From the NCBI GenBank assembly GCA_045130475.1, contig JBGUPU010000016.1:1-64000 (forward strand): a stretch of DNA of 64,000 nt. The letters are read 5' to 3'. Source of the stretch: CAG-791 sp045130475 (GTDB taxonomy: Bacteria > Bacillota > Clostridia > Lachnospirales > Lachnospiraceae). The position numbers and the translations under genes are program-made. Positions 9,733-16,156 of this stretch are shown here, piece by piece; the first letter of the stretch is position 1, and each line of letters starts with the position of its first letter. The notes beneath the pieces were generated by a model. The model was not told the DNA's origin. It saw only the letters and a program-made list of their open reading frames with translations, and ran no database searches.

Positions 9733-9999
9733 TCAGGCGAGACCTTTCCAGCTCAGTCCGTAGAGCTGCTCCATGACCTTGCATACTTCCTCTTTCATGC
9801 GCTGGCAGGCTTCCTTTTCAGTAGCGAAACGCATGAGGCCGATTTTGGTCTTTCCTTCACTGAAATAGACTTCCCACTCATTTTTCTTCTTATCCTGTGC
9901 AATACATATGCGGTTTTTATGGTTGCCGCCCTTCATATGATAAAGACGGGAGGGAACCAGATGTTTTTTAAAAAATTTCTTCAATTCTTTTACCGTCAT
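9733..9999 (-). CDS. Small basic protein of unknown function
   Basis: The product has 88 residues when started at MTVKELKKFF (ATG 9999). AAGGAAGG lies about 12 bases upstream; an alternative ATG 24 bases further up (MKGRFPSI) has no ribosome binding site. The protein has a Lys/Arg-rich N-terminal third (VKELKKFFKKHLVPSRLYH), then alternating short strands (RICIAQDKKKNEWEVYFSEGKTKIGLMRF) and a C-terminal helix (KEACQRMKEEVCKVMEQLYG). It has no signal peptide or membrane segment. It stands alone on the minus strand between ppdK and groESL, with its own terminator. Codon use is like its neighbours and the frame is intact, so it is probably a real gene. I do not recognise the family. Confidence 0.7.
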   Translation of the reverse strand: MTVKELKKFFKKHLVPSRLYHMKGGNHKNRICIAQDKKKNEWEVYFSEGKTKIGLMRFATEKEACQRMKEEVCKVMEQLYGLSWKGLA

Positions 10000-10288
10000 G
10001 ATCGATGGAAACCTTCCTTTCATATGTTTATATCGACATGTACAGCGATTGAAAACGCAATACATAGTTTTGAAAACTACATAAACTATATCACTGCTGT
10101 CCGGAGATTGCAATATTGCAAATGTGATAATTCTGTATCTTTTTCAGCGGCATTGGGGAAATTGATGATTCGGGCCGTGTCTGATCATTATTTTTACATA
10201 TTCTGAGATGAGTTACGAAATATTTAAATAAATGGAGATAATAAGAGAAAATTAGAGAAAAACAGAGAAAAAAGGGCAATAAACAGAG
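10000..10288. other. AT-rich spacer upstream of groES
   Basis: AT-rich sequence between the divergent small gene and the groES promoter. It contains short inverted repeats around GTTTTGAAAAC (10068-10078). No gene or known RNA is seen. Confidence 0.4.
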
Positions 10289-10317
10289 TTGCAAACAGAG
10301 AGGCGGAAAACTATTAT
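10289..10317 (+). promoter_or_regulatory. groESL promoter (sigma-A type)
   Basis: TTGCAA (10289-10294), 17-base spacer, TATTAT (10312-10317), placed directly before the CIRCE operator. Confidence 0.85.
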
Positions 10318-10328
10318 ACACGATAGGG

Positions 10329-10355
10329 TTAGCACTCAGGATGATTGAGTGCTAA
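10329..10355 (+). promoter_or_regulatory. CIRCE operator (HrcA binding site)
   Basis: Perfect consensus inverted repeat: TTAGCACTC, nine bases, GAGTGCTAA. It sits just downstream of the -10 box in the 5' leader of groES, the standard position for HrcA heat-shock repression. Confidence 0.97.
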
Positions 10356-10431
10356 CAATATTAATGATAATGATCAGGAGTCATCCGGGACCTAAAAGCC
10401 CGGGGTTCCAATAAGAAAGTGAGGTTTTATC

Positions 10432-10719
10432 ATGAAGTTAGTACCGTTGGGAGACAGAGTCGTATTAAAGCATCTGGAAGCTGAGACCACAACCAAGTCC
10501 GGCATCGTCCTTCCCGGCCAGGAAAAAGAGAAACCGCAGCAGGCGGAAGTCATTGCGGTAGGCCCCGGAGGTATGGTTGACGGCAAGGAAGTCAAGATGG
10601 AAGTCAAGGTTGGCGACAAGGTCATCTATTCCAAATATACCGGCACAGAAGTCAAGATCGACGAGAACGAGAAATATATCATCGTCAAACAGAGTGATAT
10701 CCTTGCGATTATCGAATGA
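10432..10719 (+). CDS. groES: Co-chaperonin GroES
   Basis: GroES is the 10-kDa heptameric lid of the GroEL chamber and works in the cytosol. The 95-residue product has the family opening KLVPLGDRVVLKHLE, the mobile-loop region (ETTTKSGIVLPGQEKEKPQ) and the C-terminal strand KYIIVKQSDILAIIE. GTGAGG lies about 7 bases before the ATG. It is first in a two-gene operon with groEL, 105 bases apart, under CIRCE control. A CCGGG/CCCGG hairpin in the leader (10386-10404) may stabilise the transcript. Confidence 0.98.
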   Translation: MKLVPLGDRVVLKHLEAETTTKSGIVLPGQEKEKPQQAEVIAVGPGGMVDGKEVKMEVKVGDKVIYSKYTGTEVKIDENEKYIIVKQSDILAIIE

Positions 10720-10824
10720 TCTGTCCACTGTCCCGAGACAGACCTATTCCGGGCAGACAGCACAAAAACTGCTCTGGCCGCTCTATTTATAAGAAATCAT
10801 TAAATTACTGGAGGTAGTTAAGTA

Positions 10825-12441
10825 ATGGCAAAGGAACTCAAACACGGCACAGATGCACGCGTAGCGCTTGCAGAAGGTGTCAACAAACTTGCAGATACAG
10901 TTAAGATCACACTTGGACCCAAGGGCAGAAACGTTGTTCTGGACAAGACCTACGGCGCTCCTACGATCACCAATGACGGCGTTACCATCGCAAAAGAGAT
11001 CGAACTTGAGGATTCCTTCGAGAATATGGGCGCACAGCTGGTCAAGGAAGTCGCAACCAAGACCAATGATGTCGCCGGCGACGGCACCACAACCGCAACT
11101 GTTCTGGCACAGGCCATGATCAATGAAGGCATGAAGAACCTGGCTGCAGGCGCAAATCCCATCGTTCTGCGCAAAGGTATGAGAAAGGCAACCGACGCTG
11201 CAGTCGCAGCGATCCAGGCTATGAGCACTCCTGTTCAGGGCAAGGACCACATCGAGAAGGTCGCAACTGTTTCTTCCGGTGACGAGAATGTCGGCGCCAT
11301 GATCGCAGACGCTATGGAAAAGGTTTCCAAAGACGGCGTCATCACCATCGAAGAGTCCAAGACCATGCTGACAGAGCTCGACCTGGTCGAGGGCATGCAG
11401 TTTGACAGAGGCTATATCAGCGCTTATATGGCAACTGATATGGACAAGATGGAAGCAAATCTGGAAGATCCTTTCATCCTGATCACAGACAAGAAGATCT
11501 CCACAATCCAGGATATCCTTCCTGTCCTTGAGCAGATCGTCAAGATGGGCGCCAAGCTCCTCATCGTCGCTGAGGACGTCGAGGGCGAGGCTCTGACCAC
11601 CCTGATCGTCAACAAACTGCGCGGCACCTTCAACGTAGTCGCTGTCAAGGCTCCCGGCTATGGCGACAGAAGGAAAGCAATGCTCGAGGATATCGCAATC
11701 CTGACCGGCGGCACTGTCATCAGCTCCGACCTGGGTCTTGAGCTCAAGGACGCAACTCTTCAGCAGCTCGGCCGTGCCAAGAGTGTCAAAGTCGCAAAAG
11801 AGCAGACTGTCATCGTCGACGGCCTCGGCGACAAGACCGCTCTTGAACAGCGCGTAGCCCAGATCAAGAAGCAGATCGAAGAGACCAAGTCTGATTTCGA
11901 CAGAGAGAAACTCCAGGAGCGCCTTGCCAAACTCGCAGGCGGCGTCGCAGTCATCCGTGTCGGTGCAGCAACCGAGACCGAGATGAAGGAAGCCAAGTTC
12001 CGCATGGAAGATGCTCTCAATGCTACAAGAGCAGCAGTCGAGGAAGGCATTATCTTCGGCGGCGGCAGTGCATACATCCACGCCTCCAAGAAGGTTGAGG
12101 AAGCTGTAGCAGGTCTCGACGGCGACGAGAAGACCGGTGCCCAGATCGTCCTCAAGGCCCTCGAAGCTCCCCTTCACCAGATCGCTGAGAACGCCGGCCT
12201 CAACGGCGCAGTCATCGTCAACAAGGTCAAAGAGTCTGAAGTCGGCATTGGCTTTGATGCATACAAAGAAGAGTACGTCAACATGATCGACGGCGGCATC
12301 CTTGATCCCGCAAAGGTCACCAGAAGCGCACTCCAGAACGCAACCAGCGTAGCTTCCAGCTTCCTCACCACCGAGGCAGCCGTTGCGATCATCAAAGAAC
12401 CCGCTCCCGCAATGCCTGCAGGTGCCCCCGGAATGATGTAA
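10825..12441 (+). CDS. groEL: Chaperonin GroEL
   Basis: The 538-residue product is the 60-kDa chaperonin that folds proteins in an ATP-driven double ring. It has the ATP-binding loop GPKGRNVVLDKTYGAPTITNDG, the catalytic DGTTTATVLAQ segment with its Asp, and the VEEGIIFGGG stretch near the C-terminus. It ends with a Met/Gly/Pro-rich tail (PAMPAGAPGMM) in place of the GGM repeats of E. coli. GGAGG precedes the ATG. Codon bias is strong, leaving a long open frame on the opposite strand that is not a gene. Its TAA stop is also the first three bases of a 15-base inverted repeat. Confidence 0.98.
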   Translation: MAKELKHGTDARVALAEGVNKLADTVKITLGPKGRNVVLDKTYGAPTITNDGVTIAKEIELEDSFENMGAQLVKEVATKTNDVAGDGTTTATVLAQAMINEGMKNLAAGANPIVLRKGMRKATDAAVAAIQAMSTPVQGKDHIEKVATVSSGDENVGAMIADAMEKVSKDGVITIEESKTMLTELDLVEGMQFDRGYISAYMATDMDKMEANLEDPFILITDKKISTIQDILPVLEQIVKMGAKLLIVAEDVEGEALTTLIVNKLRGTFNVVAVKAPGYGDRRKAMLEDIAILTGGTVISSDLGLELKDATLQQLGRAKSVKVAKEQTVIVDGLGDKTALEQRVAQIKKQIEETKSDFDREKLQERLAKLAGGVAVIRVGAATETEMKEAKFRMEDALNATRAAVEEGIIFGGGSAYIHASKKVEEAVAGLDGDEKTGAQIVLKALEAPLHQIAENAGLNGAVIVNKVKESEVGIGFDAYKEEYVNMIDGGILDPAKVTRSALQNATSVASSFLTTEAAVAIIKEPAPAMPAGAPGMM

Positions 12442-12454
12442 CGTATAAGCTCTT

Positions 12455-12506
12455 GTCAAGCGGCCGGGCATTTTGCATGCTCGCATGCAAAAATGACCGG
12501 ACATTT
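12455..12506. repeat. 52-bp palindromic direct repeat, copy 1
   Basis: Identical to 12650-12701. Its centre is a hairpin with arms CATTTTGCATG and CATGCAAAAATG around CTCG, extended by CCGG on both sides. Confidence 0.85.
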
Positions 12507-12533
12507 GACAAGGCAACCGATATGAGAAAAAAA

Positions 12534-12571
12534 GCCCCGCGAATCCTCAAGAGGATGAGCGGGGCGATTTT
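12534..12571 (+). terminator. groESL terminator
   Basis: Stem GCCCCGC..ATCCTC / GAGGAT..GCGGGGC, preceded by seven A and followed by GATTTT. An outer CCGATAT/ATATCGG pair lengthens it. Confidence 0.75.
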
Positions 12572-12649
12572 CGAATATCGGCAGCAGCGCGAGAGTGGGG
12601 AAGGGGCCCCGCGGAGCGATGCGTAGAGCTTATACGTTAGTTGTAAGAA

Positions 12650-12701
12650 GTCAAGCGGCCGGGCATTTTGCATGCTCGCATGCAAAAATGACCGGACATT
12701 T
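12650..12701. repeat. 52-bp palindromic direct repeat, copy 2
   Basis: Exact copy of 12455-12506, 195 bases downstream and outside the inverted-repeat unit. Confidence 0.85.
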
Positions 12702-12716
12702 ATGATGTTAATACTG

Positions 12717-12754
12717 ACCCTGCGGATTCGAATCAGAATCCGCAGGGTTCTTTT
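12717..12754 (+). terminator. Second terminator downstream of groEL
   Basis: Perfect 13-bp stem ACCCTGCGGATTC / GAATCCGCAGGGT followed by TCTTTT. It insulates the next operon from groESL transcription. Confidence 0.85.
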
Positions 12755-12897
12755 GTGCCTCCCCGGAAACAGAAGAGTTTTCCGCAGATGTTTGGATATA
12801 GATGCAGACCCCACTTTATATATGCGAAATACAACTTGCAAACATGTAAAAGGGCCATAGTATATATACATATATTAACCATAGACTAAATTTTTCA
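12755..12897. other. AT-rich spacer before the UbiA operon promoter
   Basis: Remainder of the 547-base groEL-UbiA spacer. It is AT-rich near 12855-12890; no gene is seen. Confidence 0.4.
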
Positions 12898-12926
12898 TTG
12901 ACATATGTATTTGCTGAAGCTATACT
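12898..12926 (+). promoter_or_regulatory. Strong sigma-A promoter of the UbiA cassette
   Basis: Consensus TTGACA (12898-12903), 17-base spacer, TATACT (12921-12926), 62 bases before the first start codon. Confidence 0.88.
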
Positions 12927-12988
12927 GCTTACGCAAATACCAGTGCTGTTATTAATAATACAGGGGATCTTATAGAGGATTTTTTCAG

Positions 12989-13927
12989 ATGCGGAAATAC
13001 ATTAAAATCATGAGGCTGGATCATTGGATCAAGCAGCTGTTTATCCTGCCGGGATTTGTTGCGGCGATTTTTCTTACTCACACACAATTTACAGGCGGCG
13101 TTTTTCTGAAGCTCTTTCTCGGCTTCTTTGCCACCTGCTTTATAGCCTCTGCGAACTATGTGATCAATGAATGGCTGGACGCTGAATTTGACAAATATCA
13201 TCCGACTAAAAAATACCGCAGTGTGGTCTCTGAAAAAGTGGACGGAAGGGTGGTCTGGATTTTATGGGGCTGCCTGTCGGCGCTTGGATTTTTGCTCTCT
13301 TTTCTTGTAAATATACCCTTTTTGCTGATGAGTATCTGGCTGTGGGTGATGGGGATATTGTATAATGTCAAACCCTTCAGAACCAAAGATATACCTGTCC
13401 TTGATGTACTCACTGAGTCGATCAATAATGCGATCCGCCTTTTGATGGGGTGGTTTGTTGTTTCTGAGACAACCATACCTCCTTCAAGTCTTCTGCTGGG
13501 CTACTGGATGGCGGGGTCATTCCTGATGGCGATAAAACGTTTCGCGGAATACCGGATGATCAACGATAAATCGCTGGCGGGCAGGTACAGGAAGTCTTTC
13601 AAATTTTATTCAGAACAGTCTCTGGTGGTGGTGTCTTTCTTTTATGCCATGTCCTCAGTTTTCTTTCTGGGTATTTTTTTGATCAAATACCGCATTGAGC
13701 TGGTTCTTCTCATGCCCTTTCTGATTGGTTTATACTGTTATTACTTTTCTCTTTCCTTCGCAAAGGATTCTGCAGTACAGAAACCTGAGAAGCTTTTTCA
13801 TGAGAAAGGCCTGATGCTGTATTGTGCAGTGCTCGTCTTCCTGTTCTCGGTATTAATGCTGTTTGATATGCCGATGCTGAAATTTTTGACAGACAGCATG
13901 ATGATCTCTGTTCCCGGTTTTCTTTGA
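12989..13927 (+). CDS. UbiA-family polyprenyl-phosphate phosphoribosyltransferase-like protein
   Basis: An integral membrane protein of 312 residues with about eight helices, of the UbiA prenyltransferase superfamily. The first Asp-rich motif reads N60-E-x-x-D64-x-x-x-D68-x-x-H71-P-x-K74. The HPxK extension is typical of decaprenyl-phosphate 5-phosphoribosyltransferase (Rv3806c type), which moves phosphoribose from PRPP onto a polyprenyl phosphate, rather than of quinone or haem prenyltransferases. The second motif region is VLDVLTESINNAIRLLMGW. AGAGGA precedes the ATG. It is first of three genes under a consensus promoter, followed by a polytopic membrane protein and a HAD phosphatase. Product identity is family-based; lipid and sugar are inference. 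Confidence 0.8.
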   Translation: MRKYIKIMRLDHWIKQLFILPGFVAAIFLTHTQFTGGVFLKLFLGFFATCFIASANYVINEWLDAEFDKYHPTKKYRSVVSEKVDGRVVWILWGCLSALGFLLSFLVNIPFLLMSIWLWVMGILYNVKPFRTKDIPVLDVLTESINNAIRLLMGWFVVSETTIPPSSLLLGYWMAGSFLMAIKRFAEYRMINDKSLAGRYRKSFKFYSEQSLVVVSFFYAMSSVFFLGIFLIKYRIELVLLMPFLIGLYCYYFSLSFAKDSAVQKPEKLFHEKGLMLYCAVLVFLFSVLMLFDMPMLKFLTDSMMISVPGFL

Positions 13928-13950
13928 TCTGGTTGAAAAGGAGTCTCCGT

Positions 13951-15252
13951 ATGATAGTAAATATGGTTAAAAAGATCCTTCAGCTGACCGCGATTGTGGT
14001 TTTCTCGGGACTGGTCGGAATGGCATTGATGGCATTGGTGTATCTGCTTCCGACAGACCGCATACGTTCTCACGTAAAGGAGTCCCTCCCTGTACTGGAA
14101 CAGGAAACAGAATACTTTTATGTGACGCGCGATATCGAAGGCACCCGGTTCGACAATTATACGGATGCTGTTTACCTGAATGAGGCTCTGGTCGGAGCGA
14201 AGGATACAGAAGGCCTGGTAAAATGTATTCTCTCAGGGTATATATTTCAATTTGAAGGGGATACATGGAATAAACCGATGCCGGCGGAAAAACTGGCGAA
14301 TGTGGCTGTAGAGCCGGAAAAAGCGGTACTTTCATCCCTGCTTGTCAGGTTCTTCAACGGATATGAAACCGTACTGAAACCTCTTCTTATGGTCGCGACA
14401 TATGGGCAGATCCGCGAATTTCATCTGTATATGTTTCTGTTCCTTACGCTTTTTCTTTTTGGGCTGATGTTGAAGAAAAAGCTTAAGTCAATGATCCTGC
14501 CTGTTGCCATATCGATCCTTTTTATAAGGCCGCTGACAGTTGCGCTTGTGCTGACTTTTGCCGGATATTACTATTGCATGGTGATCCCCTGTATCATCAT
14601 GCTCCTGATGAAGAAGGAGACCCTGCAAAAAAGAGCATGGATTATATTTGCATTCACGGGTGCTGCTGCCTTTTATTTCAACATGAATTATTTCCAGCTC
14701 CTGAGTTTCGGAATGCCCCTTCTTTTTTATTTTATGATTACCGGGGTGCCTGCAAATCCTTTGCAGCTGATCAAAAAAAATCTCGACTATTTTGTGTCCT
14801 GGTTTGCGGGATATGCCGGAATGATGGGCTTTAAGTGGCTGGCATACGCAATCGCGGTCGACTCTGCAATTTTCCGGAAAATGCTGGCAAAAGCTGTGGC
14901 CAGATCTGCCACTGACAAGGGTTCACGCATAGAAGGCATTTTATTGAACATACATGAAGGCTGCGGAAATATGTGGTGGAACACCGCTGAAGTGATCTTT
15001 GTTGCCGCATGCGTTTTTGCAATTCTTATTTCGATAAAAAAGAGGAAAAAAAGAGGAGGCGCTCCCAATCTGGTCTCTGAAATCCTTCTGCTTGTTATTA
15101 TGACGGCATTTCCGATCATAAGATATGCTGTTCTCTGCAATCATGTAACCGTTCATTACTGGGTTACTTATCGAATTCTCATGATGCCGATTTTAGCTTT
15201 TAATCTGTTTATTACAAGGATGAAGTGTCGAAATGAACTGGTCAAGGATTGA
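13951..15252 (+). CDS. Polytopic membrane protein, possible GT-C-type glycosyltransferase
   Basis: The product has 433 residues from ATG 13951, chosen because AAAAGGAG lies 7 bases upstream; a TTG at 13924 overlaps the previous stop. One N-terminal helix (about residues 10-30) is followed by a non-membrane loop of about 100 residues containing FDNYTDAVYLNEAL, then around nine or ten hydrophobic helices and a basic C-terminus. A single long external loop carrying acidic residues after the first helix is the general plan of GT-C glycosyltransferases that use polyprenyl-phosphate sugars, which would fit its neighbours. I do not recognise the family with certainty; the function is inference from topology and context. 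Confidence 0.6.
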   Translation: MIVNMVKKILQLTAIVVFSGLVGMALMALVYLLPTDRIRSHVKESLPVLEQETEYFYVTRDIEGTRFDNYTDAVYLNEALVGAKDTEGLVKCILSGYIFQFEGDTWNKPMPAEKLANVAVEPEKAVLSSLLVRFFNGYETVLKPLLMVATYGQIREFHLYMFLFLTLFLFGLMLKKKLKSMILPVAISILFIRPLTVALVLTFAGYYYCMVIPCIIMLLMKKETLQKRAWIIFAFTGAAAFYFNMNYFQLLSFGMPLLFYFMITGVPANPLQLIKKNLDYFVSWFAGYAGMMGFKWLAYAIAVDSAIFRKMLAKAVARSATDKGSRIEGILLNIHEGCGNMWWNTAEVIFVAACVFAILISIKKRKKRGGAPNLVSEILLLVIMTAFPIIRYAVLCNHVTVHYWVTYRILMMPILAFNLFITRMKCRNELVKD

Positions 15253-15871
15253 CTGCCTGATTTTGGATGTTGACGGGACACTGTATGCACAGAGAGCAGT
15301 CCGGGTCTGCATGCTTTTCAGGCTGGTTTCCTATTATATGTGCAGGCCTCACAGGCTGCGTGAATTGCTGGCTCTGCAGAAATTCCGAAAAATGAGGGAG
15401 GATCCTGAATGGAAAAATGCAGGAACGGACGCTTTATGTACCGAGATCGGCAGAAAGTATGCACTGCCTTCAGACAGGGTTCATCGAACGGTCAGCTATT
15501 GGATGTTCAAAAACCCCCTGGACTTGTTGAAAGAACATGCATATCGTGATGTCATTGATTTTTCGAACAGGCTGCGCGCAGAGGGCAGGCAGATTTATAT
15601 CTATTCGGATTATCCTGCCGAGGATAAGCTGCAGGCTATGGGAGTGGAATTTGACCGCCTTTTTTATTACGATCAGCCGGAAATCAGGGAACAGAAGCCA
15701 TCGAGGACTGCAATGGAGTACATACTGTCGCAGATTGGCTGCTCTCCCGACCGGATCGTATATATCGGAGACAGAGATGAAAAAGACAGGGCTTCGGCAG
15801 ATCTTGCAGGCATACAGTATTATGATATTCAGGATTTCAGGATCCTGCTGAAAAAAAGCGATCAGAAATAG
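15233..15871 (+). CDS. HAD-superfamily phosphatase of the UbiA cassette
   Basis: The product has 212 residues and all HAD motifs: LILDVDGTLY (motif I, nucleophile Asp in DxDGT), YIYSDYP (motif II Ser), the Lys in EQKPSR, and VYIGDRDEKD (motif III acidic pair). A helical cap (about residues 20-90) makes it subfamily I. It overlaps the preceding gene by 20 bases, so the two are probably translationally coupled. In actinobacteria the product of decaprenyl-phosphate phosphoribosyltransferase is dephosphorylated by a separate phosphatase, and UbiA-HAD fusions are known; a similar job here is inference. A terminator follows immediately. Confidence 0.85.
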   Translation: MNWSRIDCLILDVDGTLYAQRAVRVCMLFRLVSYYMCRPHRLRELLALQKFRKMREDPEWKNAGTDALCTEIGRKYALPSDRVHRTVSYWMFKNPLDLLKEHAYRDVIDFSNRLRAEGRQIYIYSDYPAEDKLQAMGVEFDRLFYYDQPEIREQKPSRTAMEYILSQIGCSPDRIVYIGDRDEKDRASADLAGIQYYDIQDFRILLKKSDQK

Positions 15872-15878
15872 ATCAGGG

Positions 15879-15905
15879 GGCTGTCGGCGAGACAGCCTCT
15901 TTTTA
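15879..15905 (+). terminator. Terminator of the UbiA cassette
   Basis: Stem GGCTGTC / GACAGCC followed by TCTTTTT. Confidence 0.88.
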
Positions 15906-16032
15906 GATCATGTCCGCATCATTTCTTTTTTGGAGAGTATAAATTTGGACAAATCATTGAAATGGTAATGATATTAGGCTGTACCCATGTTAAAAAATCG
16001 GAAAACCACACGGATTTCTGTAAATCCACTGA

Positions 16033-16061
16033 TTGACGAGTTGAACAAAACAGACTATAAT
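16033..16061 (+). promoter_or_regulatory. rel promoter
   Basis: TTGACG (16033-16038), 17-base spacer, TATAAT (16056-16061). It rules out any translation start for rel before about 16068. Confidence 0.88.
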
Positions 16062-16156
16062 TGCTTTACTTTTATTATTTTCAGGAAATATTTCGAATTG
16101 TTTATGATAGTTTAAGGAATAGAGAAATCACCGGGTTTTGTCGGCAGAGGTGCAAC

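Larger units (their letters stand above)
12439..12639. repeat. MITE-like element with 15-bp terminal inverted repeats
   Basis: TAACGTATAAGCTCT at 12439-12453 is repeated exactly, inverted, as AGAGCTTATACGTTA at 12625-12639, giving a 201-bp unit with no coding capacity. Inside lie a copy of a 52-bp palindromic repeat, a CCGATAT/ATATCGG pair (12517-12523 / 12575-12581) and a terminator stem. No target-site duplication is visible, so transposition is inference. Confidence 0.5.

Noticed and set aside
10783..12516. Long open frame on the minus strand opposite groEL
   Set aside because: It is the mirror of the C/G-ending codon bias of groEL, has no ribosome binding site and is Cys/Leu/Asp-rich without any family signature.
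12455..12701. CRISPR-like array
   Set aside because: Only two copies, each internally palindromic, with a 143-bp spacer that holds a terminator; no cas genes.
16061..16156. N-terminal extension of Rel from 16061
   Set aside because: It overlaps the -10 box of a near-consensus promoter, so it cannot be on the transcript.
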